NCBI GenBank assembly: GCA_029880855.1
Contig: JAOUNS010000016.1
Location: 62,001 to 126,000 of the forward strand
Direction of reading: 5' to 3'
DNA from: Gammaproteobacteria bacterium
GTDB lineage: Bacteria > Pseudomonadota > Gammaproteobacteria > UBA6429 > Thiohalophilaceae
Length of the DNA: 64,000 nt
Part shown: positions 19,790 to 28,816 of the stretch, one piece after another
How the letters are laid out: each line of letters opens with the position of its first letter
Numbering within the stretch: position 1 is the first letter of the stretch
The notes under the pieces: generated by a model
Database searches by the model: none
What the model saw: the letters and a program-made list of their open reading frames with translations, nothing else
What the model was told of the DNA's origin: nothing
Translations under genes and position numbers: made by a program

Positions 19790-20311
19790 ATGCAGGATGT
19801 ATTAGACAAGGCCAAACAGGTCAAACTGGTGATTTTTGATGTAGACGGCGTACTCACAGACGGCAGTCTGTTCCTCGGCGATGACGGCCAGGAATACAAG
19901 GCCTTTAATTCAAAAGACGGCTTTGGCATGAAACTGCTGCAGTCCTCCGGCGTCGAGATAGGCATTATCACCGCACGCAGCTCAAAGCTGGTGGAGTACC
20001 GCATGAAGAGTCTGGATATCAAACATGTCTACCAGGGCCGCCTGGACAAACTGGCGGCATATCATGAATTACTCGCCAAACTGAATCTGACCAGAGAAGA
20101 GACGGCCTACGTCGGAGACGATGTGGTGGATCTGCCGGTGATGAAACAGGCCGGTCTCGCCATCGCTGTTCAGGATGCCCATCCACTGGCCAAACAACAT
20201 GCTCATTGGCAAACCCCGCACAACGGTGGGCGCGGCGCGGCGCGGGATGTCTGTGAACTGATCATGGAAGCACAGGGCAGCCTGCAGAGCCAATTGGACA
20301 AATTTCTCTAA
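19790..20311 (+). CDS. kdsC: 3-deoxy-D-manno-octulosonate 8-phosphate phosphatase
   Basis: This 173-aa HAD phosphatase has the nucleophile and acid pair Asp17 and Asp19 in IFDVDGVLTDG and a C-terminal metal site with YVGDDVVDLPVM. It has no cap domain, typical of the tetrameric KdsC family. It releases Kdo from Kdo-8-phosphate in the cytoplasm. The stop is directly followed by the lptC start (TAAATG). Confidence 0.96.
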   Translation: MQDVLDKAKQVKLVIFDVDGVLTDGSLFLGDDGQEYKAFNSKDGFGMKLLQSSGVEIGIITARSSKLVEYRMKSLDIKHVYQGRLDKLAAYHELLAKLNLTREETAYVGDDVVDLPVMKQAGLAIAVQDAHPLAKQHAHWQTPHNGGRGAARDVCELIMEAQGSLQSQLDKFL

Positions 20312-20878
20312 ATGGGCAAATTTCGCTTCCTGATCCTGTTCGTGCTGATTATCGGCGGCGCTGTGTTTACCAGTTGGTTATTAAAATCGCTGGATGAACA
20401 GCAACTGGATCGAAAAGCGGTGTCGGAACACGAGGCGGATTATTTCCTGGAAGGCTTTACGGCAACAGCGTTTGATCCGGCAGGCAAACCATCCTACCGA
20501 CTGGAAGCGGCTCTGCTGCAACACTACCCAATCAGCAACGTGGTGAAACTGCAAAAACCCTATATCGAATTTTTCACTGATCATCCGCAACCCTGGCAGA
20601 CCTGGGCTGAACAGGGCACCTTGCATGAAAAAAACCGCCGTGTTGAATTAACCGGCAAGGTGCGTATCCATCGTGCCGGTGGCAAAGATGAGTTACCCAT
20701 TACCCTGCTAACTGATACACTTTACATCAATACCAGCACCAAGCTTGCCGAAACCGAGGCCAGGGTCAACATCACACGCGGCAAAGATGAAATTTTCGCG
20801 ACCGGTATGCGCATCGACATGCTGAAGGATAAACTGGAACTTATGTCGAAAGTGGAGGGTAAATATGCAGTGCCGTAA
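20312..20878 (+). CDS. lptC: LPS export protein LptC
   Basis: This 188-aa protein has a single N-terminal membrane anchor (FLILFVLIIGGAVFTSWLL) and a periplasmic beta-jellyroll with DYFLEGFTATAFDPAGKPSYRLEA. LptC joins LptBFG and passes lipopolysaccharide to LptA. It overlaps lptA by 14 bp and begins immediately after kdsC. The lptFG permease genes are not in this window. Confidence 0.93.
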   Translation: MGKFRFLILFVLIIGGAVFTSWLLKSLDEQQLDRKAVSEHEADYFLEGFTATAFDPAGKPSYRLEAALLQHYPISNVVKLQKPYIEFFTDHPQPWQTWAEQGTLHEKNRRVELTGKVRIHRAGGKDELPITLLTDTLYINTSTKLAETEARVNITRGKDEIFATGMRIDMLKDKLELMSKVEGKYAVP

Positions 20879-21371
20879 CCTCTTGCCCGCGCTGGGACTG
20901 CTCGTGTCATACGCCGGACCACTCTCGGCCCTTGAAGATGACCGCAAGCAACCTATCCATATCAAGGCCGACCATGTGGAGATCGACAAACGCAATGGCT
21001 ACAGCGTTTATTCCGGTGGAGTGGATATCAATCAGGGCTCCCTCCGTATCCAGGGTGACAGCGTGACACTCTATTACGAAAAGGGACAACTGGATAAAGC
21101 GGTGATCAACGGCACACCGGCCAGATTTCAGCAACAACGCGACAAAGACGGTCAGCAAGTCGTCTCCCAGGCAAACACCATGGAATATCACGCGCGCCGG
21201 GCCCGCCTCTTTCTGCTGGACGAGGCCAGGGTTACACAGGGAGCCAACAGTTTTGCCGGCGCCCGAATTGAATACGATATTCAGAAAAGCACCGTGATCG
21301 CCAATAACAGTGATTCATCCAGCGGCCGCATCAACGCCATTCTTGCCCCGGCCAATGGGTCCGGACAATAA
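20865..21371 (+). CDS. lptA: LPS transport periplasmic protein LptA
   Basis: This 168-aa OstA-like protein has a signal peptide ([17 protein letters not shown]) followed by [46 protein letters not shown], the repeated beta-jellyroll of LptA/OstA. It bridges the periplasm between LptC and LptD. The start lies within the lptC end, and lptB begins 8 bp after its stop. Confidence 0.94.
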   Translation: MQCRNLLPALGLLVSYAGPLSALEDDRKQPIHIKADHVEIDKRNGYSVYSGGVDINQGSLRIQGDSVTLYYEKGQLDKAVINGTPARFQQQRDKDGQQVVSQANTMEYHARRARLFLLDEARVTQGANSFAGARIEYDIQKSTVIANNSDSSSGRINAILAPANGSGQ

Positions 21372-21378
21372 TCTGCCC

Positions 21379-22104
21379 ATGAGCCAGTTAACCGCCAGTC
21401 ACCTCGCCAAATCCTATCGTAGTCGCAAAGTCGTCACCGATATTTCCCTGCACGTTGGCAGTGGAGAGGTTGTTGGTTTGCTGGGGCCAAACGGTGCAGG
21501 CAAGACCACCTCTTTTTATATGATTGTCGGTCTGGTCGCTACCGACAAGGGAGCGGTCAAACTGGATGATCATGATCTGACCCAGCTACCCATGCATGCC
21601 CGCGCCCGATATGGCATTGGCTATCTGCCGCAAGAGGCCTCGGTGTTTCGCAAGCTTTCCGTAACCGATAACATCATGGCCATTCTGCAAACCCGCAAGG
21701 AACTGAATCCCACCCAGCGAGAACACGCGCTGGAGGAATTGCTCGAAGAACTGCACATCGGACACATTCGCGCCAATCTGGGTATGAGTCTGTCCGGTGG
21801 CGAACGACGCAGGGTGGAAATTGCCCGCGCCCTGGCGACAAATCCCCGCTTTATCCTGCTGGACGAACCCTTTGCCGGGGTTGACCCGATTTCTGTACTG
21901 GATATACAAAGCATTATCAAACACTTGCAGGAACGCGATATTGGGGTCCTGATCACAGATCATAACGTGCGGGAAACCCTCGGCATTTGTGATAGGGGCT
22001 ATATTGTAAACAGCGGCGAAGTGATCGCCCAGGGCAATCCGGATGTCCTGCTTGCCGACCAGCAGGTACGTCAGGTCTATCTGGGCGAACATTTCCGTTT
22101 GTAA
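21379..22104 (+). CDS. lptB: LPS export ABC ATP-binding protein LptB
   Basis: With the ATG at 21379 the protein is 241 aa, the same length as E. coli LptB. Walker A GPNGAGKT spans residues 36-43; the Q-loop region [15 protein letters not shown], signature [11 protein letters not shown] and Walker [14 protein letters not shown] follow. It powers lipopolysaccharide extraction with LptFG-C. A longer frame from 21310 lies inside lptA and is not used. Confidence 0.97.
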   Translation: MSQLTASHLAKSYRSRKVVTDISLHVGSGEVVGLLGPNGAGKTTSFYMIVGLVATDKGAVKLDDHDLTQLPMHARARYGIGYLPQEASVFRKLSVTDNIMAILQTRKELNPTQREHALEELLEELHIGHIRANLGMSLSGGERRRVEIARALATNPRFILLDEPFAGVDPISVLDIQSIIKHLQERDIGVLITDHNVRETLGICDRGYIVNSGEVIAQGNPDVLLADQQVRQVYLGEHFRL

Positions 22105-22181
22105 AGGGCCAATATCAGGATTATTTACGCTAGAATAGTGATGAATCGGCAGTTGAGAATTTCTGCCCTACCACAAAAAAT

Positions 22182-23642
22182 ATGAAGCAAGCATTACACC
22201 TCCGACTTGGCCAGCATCTGACCATGACCCCGCAATTGCAGCAGGCAATCAAGCTGTTGCAACTGTCTGCGCTCGAGTTGCAAACCGAGGTCCAGGAAGC
22301 CCTGGACTCCAATATGATGCTCGAGGTTGCCGAGGATGGACATGATGATGAGTCAAACCCGTCACAGGCCGCAGAGGAACGCAACAAGAGTACCGGTGAA
22401 GACGAAAGCCTGATCATGCAACAGGAGGCCATTCCTTCCGAACTGCCGGTTGACAGCGGATGGGATGATATTTACGAGCCCGTCACCACCGCCAGTTCCA
22501 GCAATCGGGAGTATGATGTCCGCGAATTCGACATCCCTGACTCCGCCGGTGGTGAATCTCTGCAGGATCACCTGATCTGGCAAATGGAAATGACCCACTT
22601 CAGCGATACAGATCGAATCATCGCCGAAACCATTATCGATGCGATTAATGAAGATGGTTATTTCGCCGCCTCACTCGAAGAGATTCAGCAAGCCCTGACC
22701 AGTGACGAACTGGAGATCGACATTGAAGAAGTTGAGGCCGTGTTGCATCGCATTCAGCATTTTGATCCACCCGGTATCGCCGCACGCAATCTGCAGGAAA
22801 ATCTGCTGATCCAGCTTAAACAGTTACCTTTTGATGTGGACCGGCTGGAGCACACAGTGGAACTGGTGCAGGACCATTTCGATCTGTTGGCCAACCGTGA
22901 CTTTGCGCAACTCATGCGCCGGATGAAAATCACGGAAGAAGAATTAAAAGAGATTGTCCAGTTGATCCAGACCCTGCAACCCCGACCCGGCAGTCAAATC
23001 ACCAACAGCAAACCGGAATATATCGTCCCGGACGTCATTGTTAAAAAGATCAAGAATCGCTGGGTGGTTGAACTGAACCCTGATGCAGCGCCAAAGCTGC
23101 GCGTCAACAATCACTATGCCAGTCTGATCAAGCAGGTGCACAATGACGCGGATAATACCTACATGAAAAACCAGTTACAGGAAGCGCGCTGGTTTATCAA
23201 AAGCCTGCAAAGCCGGAACGAAACCCTGCTCAAGGTATCGCGCTGCATAGTGGAACGACAGCAGGGATTTCTTGAACATGGTGAAGAAGCCATGAAGGCC
23301 CTGGTTTTACACGATGTAGCGGAAGAAGTGGAAATGCACGAATCCACTATCTCTCGCGTCACCACCAAGAAATACATGTATACCCCCCGCGGGATATTTG
23401 AACTGAAATACTTTTTCTCCAGCCATGTCACCACAGCCAGTGGCGGTGAATGTTCGGCAACAGCGATCCGAGCCCTGATCAAGAAACTCATCGCTGCCGA
23501 AAAACCCAACAAACCGCTGAGCGACAGCAAACTGGCCAGTATCCTGGAAGATCAGGGTATCAATGTCGCACGACGTACTGTTGCAAAATACCGGGAAGCC
23601 ATGGGCATCCCGCCATCCAATGAACGCAAGCGTTTAACCTGA
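22182..23642 (+). CDS. rpoN: RNA polymerase sigma-54 factor
   Basis: This 486-aa protein has the three regions of RpoN: a Gln-rich start ([21 protein letters not shown]), an acidic linker, and the core-binding and DNA-binding part ending with the RpoN box [10 protein letters not shown] at residues 463-472. It directs polymerase to -24/-12 promoters and needs AAA+ activators; no such activator is in the window. It follows lptB as in most gammaproteobacteria. A -24/-12-like site is present upstream of the methyltransferase at 59225. Confidence 0.98.
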   Translation: MKQALHLRLGQHLTMTPQLQQAIKLLQLSALELQTEVQEALDSNMMLEVAEDGHDDESNPSQAAEERNKSTGEDESLIMQQEAIPSELPVDSGWDDIYEPVTTASSSNREYDVREFDIPDSAGGESLQDHLIWQMEMTHFSDTDRIIAETIIDAINEDGYFAASLEEIQQALTSDELEIDIEEVEAVLHRIQHFDPPGIAARNLQENLLIQLKQLPFDVDRLEHTVELVQDHFDLLANRDFAQLMRRMKITEEELKEIVQLIQTLQPRPGSQITNSKPEYIVPDVIVKKIKNRWVVELNPDAAPKLRVNNHYASLIKQVHNDADNTYMKNQLQEARWFIKSLQSRNETLLKVSRCIVERQQGFLEHGEEAMKALVLHDVAEEVEMHESTISRVTTKKYMYTPRGIFELKYFFSSHVTTASGGECSATAIRALIKKLIAAEKPNKPLSDSKLASILEDQGINVARRTVAKYREAMGIPPSNERKRLT

Positions 23643-23667
23643 CAACAACCGGCAGAAGGAGCACCTT

Positions 23668-23997
23668 ATGCAATTAAACATAACAGGTCACCACGTTGAA
23701 GTTACCGAATCCATGCATGACTATGTCCACAACAAAATGGAGAAGCTTGAGCGTCATTTTGACCATGTTACCAATGTTCATGTCATTTTGAGTGTGGAAA
23801 AAAATCGGCAAAAAGCGGAAGCCACCATCCACATCACCGGCAATGATATTTTCGCCAATGTCGAAGATGAAAACATGTATGCGGCGATTGACGCACTGGT
23901 AGACAAACTGGACCGTCAGATCCGCAAACACAAGGAAAAACTCACTGATCATCACCGTGCAGACGGTGGGATTAAACGGCAACAAGTCAACGAGTAG
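23668..23997 (+). CDS. hpf: Ribosome hibernation-promoting factor
   Basis: This 109-aa protein is a short-form HPF/RaiA: ITGHHVEVTESMHDYVHNKMEKLERHFDH at the N terminus and ENMYAAIDALVDKLDRQIRKHKEK at the C terminus. It binds the 30S decoding centre in stationary phase. An AGAAGGAG ribosome site precedes the ATG. The position between rpoN and ptsN is conserved in E. coli. Confidence 0.95.
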   Translation: MQLNITGHHVEVTESMHDYVHNKMEKLERHFDHVTNVHVILSVEKNRQKAEATIHITGNDIFANVEDENMYAAIDALVDKLDRQIRKHKEKLTDHHRADGGIKRQQVNE

Positions 23998-24008
23998 CTT
24001 ATACATCC

Positions 24009-24470
24009 ATGCAACTAACTGAACTCATCCCTTTGGAACGCATAGCGTGTAATGTCGGCGCGAATAGCAAAAAACGCGCACTTGAGGAATTGAGTGAACT
24101 CATCGCCGGAAGCGAAGGGCGCATTACCAGCAGTGAAGTATTCGACAGTCTGCTGAACCGGGAACGTCTTGGCGGTACGGGCGTTGGCCACGGAGTGGCC
24201 ATCCCCCACGGCCGTCTCAAAAACGGCACCATTACGCTGGGGGCACTGATCAAACTGGACCATGCCATCGACTACGATGCCATCGACAATCAGCCGGTTG
24301 ACCTGCTGTTCGCCATGGTGGTCCCGGAGGAATCCACCGAAGAACATTTACAGGCGCTGGCAAAGATCGCCGCCATGTTTAATGACGCGGGGATGCGCGA
24401 GCAAATGCGCTCCGCCAAGAGCCCCGTCGATCTGCATGAACTCGTCCGGCAGTGGCAACAAACCCACTAG
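24009..24470 (+). CDS. ptsN: PTS IIA-like nitrogen regulatory protein
   Basis: This 153-aa EIIA-Ntr domain has the phosphorylatable His67 in GHGVAIPHGRL. It accepts phosphate from HPr/NPr in a regulatory phosphorelay linked to nitrogen and potassium status; it is not part of sugar uptake. It lies in rpoN-hpf-ptsN order and is followed by hprK after 3 bp, so the group is probably one transcript. Confidence 0.95.
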   Translation: MQLTELIPLERIACNVGANSKKRALEELSELIAGSEGRITSSEVFDSLLNRERLGGTGVGHGVAIPHGRLKNGTITLGALIKLDHAIDYDAIDNQPVDLLFAMVVPEESTEEHLQALAKIAAMFNDAGMREQMRSAKSPVDLHELVRQWQQTH

Positions 24471-24473
24471 GCC

Positions 24474-25418
24474 ATGACCCATTCCATATCGATCCAGCAG
24501 CTCTTTTCCAGTCACCACAAGCAACTGAAACTGGAATGGATCAGCGGTCGTGAGCATAACATTACCATCACCCCCGACCGGGATGAACTCGATGAGGAAG
24601 TCCTGGCCGGGTATTTCAATTCGGTACACCCAAACCAAATCCAGATCATCGGTCACAAGGAGCTGGCTTACCTGACAGCCCTCACCGGCCACTCACTGGA
24701 AAAGATTTTTAACGCGCTGGACAATAATGAACCCTCCACTTTCATTATTGCCAATAATGCCGAGACCCCCACCGAACTCCTCGAATTTGTCCGCAGCAGA
24801 AAAATCGCCCTGTTACGTTCCGCCCTGCCCGGCGCGAAGCTCATTGAGTACCTGCGCTATTATCTCGCCGAACTCTTTTCTGATCGCATTACCCGGCACG
24901 GTGTGTTTATGGAGGTCATGGGGCTGGGTGTGCTGATATCCGGCGCCAGCGGTATCGGCAAGAGCGAACTGGCCCTGGAGCTGCTCAGTCGTGGTCATCG
25001 CCTGATTGCGGATGATGCCCCGGAGTTTTTCCGCGCCGGACCGGAAATCATCCACGGACGCTGCCCGCCGGCCTTGCATGGTTTTCTGGAGGTCCGCGGG
25101 CTGGGTATCCTGAATGTCCGGGCCATGTTCGGTGAGACCGCCATCCTCAACAGCAAGCGCCTGCGGCTGGTTATCCGGATGCAGTTGTTCTCGGAACAGG
25201 ACCATACTAAGATTGACCGATTGTCCACCACCGATCACTATGAGAATATTCTGGACGCGGAAATACCGGTGGTGGTCCTGCCCGTTGCGCCGGGTCGCAA
25301 TCTGGCGGTCATAGTTGAGGCAGCGGTACGCAACCACGTCCTTTTGCTGAGTGGTTACAACGCCACAGAAGACTTTATCAAACGACAACAGAAACTGATT
25401 AATCAAAACGATTCATGA
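24474..25418 (+). CDS. hprK: HPr kinase/phosphorylase
   Basis: This 314-aa protein has an N-terminal domain and a kinase domain with Walker A GASGIGKS at 157-164, the IADDAPEFFR stretch and the HprK signature LEVRGLGILNVRAMFG. HprK phosphorylates HPr on Ser46 and reverses the reaction. It is standard in Firmicutes and present in a subset of proteobacteria, missing from enterics. Here its target HPr, with Ser46, is four genes downstream. It overlaps rapZ by 4 bp. Confidence 0.95.
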   Translation: MTHSISIQQLFSSHHKQLKLEWISGREHNITITPDRDELDEEVLAGYFNSVHPNQIQIIGHKELAYLTALTGHSLEKIFNALDNNEPSTFIIANNAETPTELLEFVRSRKIALLRSALPGAKLIEYLRYYLAELFSDRITRHGVFMEVMGLGVLISGASGIGKSELALELLSRGHRLIADDAPEFFRAGPEIIHGRCPPALHGFLEVRGLGILNVRAMFGETAILNSKRLRLVIRMQLFSEQDHTKIDRLSTTDHYENILDAEIPVVVLPVAPGRNLAVIVEAAVRNHVLLLSGYNATEDFIKRQQKLINQNDS

Positions 25419-26272
25419 GACTGGTTATCATCAGCGGCATGTCCGGTTCAGGCAAGTCAGTCGCGCTGCACGCCCTGGAAGACCTTGATTATTATTGTAT
25501 CGATAACCTGCCTATTGGCATGTTGCCGGCCTTTACCGTGCAAATCCTCAGCACACCCGATACCAATTACGATAATTTTGCTGTCGGTATTGATGTCCGC
25601 AACCTTGCCGGCGACCTGAGCATTTTTCCGGAACTGGTGGATCAGGTTCGCAACAGTGACATGCAGTGTGATGTCCTGTTTCTGGATGCGGATGACATTA
25701 CCCTGATGAAGCGCTTCAGTGAAACCCGCCGCCGCCATCCCCTGACCGATGACGACACCCCCCTGAATGAAGCAATTCAGGAAGAACGCCGCATGCTGGG
25801 GCCGGTCTCATCCCACGCCGATCTGGTCTTTGATACCACCCGTATGACAGTCCACCAATTGCGTGAGCTGGTCAGACAACGGGTGGAAGGTTCCAGCCAG
25901 GATCGGATGTCCTTATTGATTGAATCATTCGGGTTTAAACACAGCACCCCGGTAGACGCAAATTTTGTGTTTGATATTCGCTGCATCCCCAACCCGCACT
26001 GGGTACCGGAATTACGCAACCTGACCGGGCTGGATCAGCCGGTTATTGATTACCTGGAAAAATACCCGGAAGTGCAGAAAATGTACGCCAATCTGCATGG
26101 TTTTCTCGCTGAGTGGATTCCGGCCTTTGAGGCGGAAAACCGCAGTTACCTGACTATTGCAATAGGTTGCACCGGCGGTCAACATCGGTCAGTCTATATG
26201 GTAGAAAAACTGGCGGCCGAATTTCGCAAGTCGATGCACAATGTGTTAACCCGCCACAGGGAAATGGAATGA
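25415..26272 (+). CDS. rapZ: RNase adapter / nucleotide-binding protein RapZ
   Basis: This 285-aa P-loop protein has Walker A GMSGSGKS at residues 8-15 and the C-terminal IAIGCTGGQHRSVYMVEKLA region typical of the RapZ/YvcJ family. In E. coli RapZ delivers the GlmZ small RNA to RNase E; in bacteria without GlmZ its targets are unknown. Gene overlaps on both sides (ATGA with hprK and with the EIIA gene) tie it to the phosphorelay set. Confidence 0.95.
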   Translation: MRLVIISGMSGSGKSVALHALEDLDYYCIDNLPIGMLPAFTVQILSTPDTNYDNFAVGIDVRNLAGDLSIFPELVDQVRNSDMQCDVLFLDADDITLMKRFSETRRRHPLTDDDTPLNEAIQEERRMLGPVSSHADLVFDTTRMTVHQLRELVRQRVEGSSQDRMSLLIESFGFKHSTPVDANFVFDIRCIPNPHWVPELRNLTGLDQPVIDYLEKYPEVQKMYANLHGFLAEWIPAFEAENRSYLTIAIGCTGGQHRSVYMVEKLAAEFRKSMHNVLTRHREME

Positions 26273-26664
26273 GTGTCGGCATCCTGGTCATAACGCACAG
26301 TCACATCGGCAAATCGCTCTGTGATGCGGCGATCTCGGTACTGGGCAACTGCCCCCTGCCGGTTCGCACCCTGCCGGTTTCCTTTGATTGTGAACCGGAA
26401 GAGATGATCAGCAAGGCGCGTGAATTAATTAAAGAGATCGATCAGGGCGAAGGTGTACTGGTCCTGACCGATATGTATGGCTCCACGCCGAGTAATATCG
26501 CTTGCAGTCTGCGCAACAGTACCGTCAAGGTGGTTGCCGGAATAAACCTGCCCATGCTGGTCAGGATCATGAATTATCCGCAGCTGGACCTGGTGCAACT
26601 GACCGAGAAGGCCCTCAGCGGTGGGCATGAAGGGGTGCTCCCCTGTCACCCGAAAGAACACTGA
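26269..26664 (+). CDS. PTS EIIA component, mannose/fructose family
   Basis: The ATG at 26269 overlaps the rapZ stop, giving 131 aa. The active His10 sits in VITHSHIGKSL and the conserved TDMYGSTPSNIA follows. EIIA-Man domains accept phosphate from HPr. There is no EIIB, EIIC or EIID gene here, so a regulatory role is more likely than sugar import. The longer frame from 26167 lies inside rapZ and is not used. Confidence 0.93.
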   Translation: MSVGILVITHSHIGKSLCDAAISVLGNCPLPVRTLPVSFDCEPEEMISKARELIKEIDQGEGVLVLTDMYGSTPSNIACSLRNSTVKVVAGINLPMLVRIMNYPQLDLVQLTEKALSGGHEGVLPCHPKEH

Positions 26665-26667
26665 ACC

Positions 26668-26937
26668 ATGTTGCAGGAAAAGATTACGATCATTAACAAG
26701 CTTGGTTTGCATGCCCGGGCGGCGGCCAAACTGGTGACACTGGCCACGGGTTTCCAATCCGAGGTCAATATTGCCTTCAACGGCAAACAAGTCAATGGCA
26801 AAAGCATCATGGGCGTGATGATGCTGGCCGCCGCCAAGGGCAGTAACATCGAGATATCTGTCTCGGGCAAAGATGAGTCAGAGGCCATGTCCGCCCTGCT
26901 CAGTTTGATCAACAACAGATTTGACGAAGAACAGTGA
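26668..26937 (+). CDS. ptsH: Phosphocarrier protein HPr
   Basis: This 89-aa HPr has the active His15 in LGLHARAAAKL and the regulatory Ser46 in GKSIMGVMML, the residue HprK modifies. Both sites are intact, so it can link EI-driven phosphotransfer with HprK control. It lies 3 bp after the EIIA gene. It may be called NPr in other annotations; the Ser46 context favours an HprK target. Confidence 0.95.
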   Translation: MLQEKITIINKLGLHARAAAKLVTLATGFQSEVNIAFNGKQVNGKSIMGVMMLAAAKGSNIEISVSGKDESEAMSALLSLINNRFDEEQ

Positions 26938-26985
26938 ACCTTATCGACTGGCGCAACCGTTACAACTTCGAGCAGTGGGGCCGTT

Positions 26986-28734
26986 ATGACCTATGCAAGA
27001 CTTGGTACAGGCATTTCAAGCGGTGTCGTCATCGGGCCGGTACGCATCCTCTATCGTAACGAGCTCGAAATCCCGCAGTGCTCCCTCCCCCCCCAGTTTA
27101 TTGCTGAAGAAATCGCCCGTTATCAGGCCGCACTGACCGGCGCCAAACAACACCTGAAAGATATTCGCGGTCAAATACCGGCGCATACACCGGCGGATAT
27201 TGTCGAGTTTATCGATACCCACCTGCTGATGCTGGATGACTCCACCTTGTCTCGTGTCCCTATCGAAATCATCAGCAGTCGGGAATGTAACGCAGAATGG
27301 GCCCTGAAACTGCAACGTGATTCACTGGTCAGGGTCTTCGATGAAATGGAGGACCCCTATTTACGCACCCGACGGGATGATGTGGACCATGTGGTCAATA
27401 CCATCATGCGTATCCTGTTGAACAGCCCGGTGCACCACAGCGTAAAGCCATCACAGGAGTCTACCTATTCCGGTTATGTGCTGGTGACCGATGAGTTGTC
27501 GCCGGCAGATGCCATCCTCATGCAGCATCAGGGGATCGCCGCCTTTATCACCGAGGGTGGCGGCCCCACCTCACATACCGCCATTCTGGCCCGCAGTCTG
27601 GGCATCCCGGCGGTAGTCGGTCTGCATCATGCCCGCCATTGTTATCAAAATGATGAGACTGTCATTTTGGACGGTCAACGCGGCTGGGTCATCGGTACAC
27701 CTGATGCCCATACCCTGACCCACTTCCATCAACAACGCCGCCGTGAACAAAACCGATTTATCGAAACGATCCGTAATCGTCACCAGCCCGCCGTTACCCG
27801 CGACGGCATAAATATCAGTGTACTGGCCAACATTGAAATGCCGGGAGATATTGAGTCAGCCAACCGCATCGGTGCACAGGGTGTCGGTCTGTTTCGCACC
27901 GAATATCTCTACATGAACCGTCTGCTCCCGCCTTCCGAAGAAGAACAATTTGAAATCTACCGCGAGACCTTGCAACGGCTGGCCGGCAAACCATTGACGA
28001 TTCGCACCCTGGATCTGGGCGCGGATAAACAAATTAACAACAGCTCGACTCAAACCACGGTACCGGTCAATCCTGCACTGGGCTTGCGGGCGATTCGTCT
28101 GGCACTGAAAGAACCGGATTTGTTCCTTCCCCAACTGCGCGCTATCCTGCGTGTTTCGGCGCTGGGGCCGGTCAAAATCCTCTTGCCGATGATTTCCAAT
28201 GTGCAGGAACTGCAGCTTATCCTGCGCCTGTTACAGGATACCTGTCACGCCTTGCAGACGCAGGGACTGGCGTTCGATCCCAACATTCCTGTCGGCGGGA
28301 TGATCGAGGTGCCGGCGGCGGCAATCAATGCCGACATGTTTCTCAATTTCCTCGATTTTCTCTCCATCGGCACCAATGACCTGATCCAGTACACGCTGGC
28401 TATCGACCGTGTCGATGATGAGGTCAACTACCTGTACGACCCGTTAAATCCCGCCGTGTTGCAACTGATTAATATCACCCTGATGGCGGGCAGAAAATTC
28501 GGCAAGCCCGTCAGCATGTGCGGGGAAATGGCCGGTGATCCGCGCTTTACCCGGCTTTTGCTGGGACTGGGATTGACGGAATTCAGCATGCACCCCAACA
28601 CGCTGCCGGAAGTAAAAGAGGTCATACTCAACAGTAACGTCAGCCAATTATCACAATTAACGCAAACCATCCTCCGCAGTAATGACTATGAGCAATTCAC
28701 AAACCTGTTGAATGACTTTCAATACAACCACTAA
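26986..28734 (+). CDS. ptsI: PTS enzyme I (phosphoenolpyruvate-protein phosphotransferase)
   Basis: This 582-aa protein is full-length enzyme I. The phosphorylated His197 is in GGGPTSHTAILARSLGIPAVVG, the PEP-binding core has GVGLFRTEYLYM, and the C-terminal catalytic Cys lies in VSMCGEMAGD. There is no GAF domain, so it is the sugar-type EI rather than the PtsP nitrogen form. It transfers phosphate from PEP to HPr and closes the cluster. It starts 48 bp after ptsH. Confidence 0.95.
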   Translation: MTYARLGTGISSGVVIGPVRILYRNELEIPQCSLPPQFIAEEIARYQAALTGAKQHLKDIRGQIPAHTPADIVEFIDTHLLMLDDSTLSRVPIEIISSRECNAEWALKLQRDSLVRVFDEMEDPYLRTRRDDVDHVVNTIMRILLNSPVHHSVKPSQESTYSGYVLVTDELSPADAILMQHQGIAAFITEGGGPTSHTAILARSLGIPAVVGLHHARHCYQNDETVILDGQRGWVIGTPDAHTLTHFHQQRRREQNRFIETIRNRHQPAVTRDGINISVLANIEMPGDIESANRIGAQGVGLFRTEYLYMNRLLPPSEEEQFEIYRETLQRLAGKPLTIRTLDLGADKQINNSSTQTTVPVNPALGLRAIRLALKEPDLFLPQLRAILRVSALGPVKILLPMISNVQELQLILRLLQDTCHALQTQGLAFDPNIPVGGMIEVPAAAINADMFLNFLDFLSIGTNDLIQYTLAIDRVDDEVNYLYDPLNPAVLQLINITLMAGRKFGKPVSMCGEMAGDPRFTRLLLGLGLTEFSMHPNTLPEVKEVILNSNVSQLSQLTQTILRSNDYEQFTNLLNDFQYNH

Positions 28735-28781
28735 ACATTTTTTTGCACACTTACCAACTGTTTTACCAATTTTCTGTAGAG

Positions 28782-28808
28782 CCTGTTAAACTTTATCTGT
28801 CTAACAGG
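28782..28808 (+). promoter_or_regulatory. Possible ribosome-site-masking hairpin upstream of mgtE
   Basis: CCTGTTA (28782-28788) and TAACAGG (28802-28808) form a perfect 7-bp inverted repeat around a 13-nt loop. The 3' arm contains the AGG of the mgtE ribosome site AGGA (28806-28809), seven bases before the ATG at 28817. Folding would hide the site from ribosomes. Regulation is inferred only. Confidence 0.4.
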
Positions 28809-28816
28809 ATTTGGGT

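Noticed and set aside
28735-28816. A magnesium riboswitch (M-box or ykoK type) before mgtE
   Set aside because: The leader is only 82 bp, far shorter than these riboswitches, so only a simple hairpin is noted.
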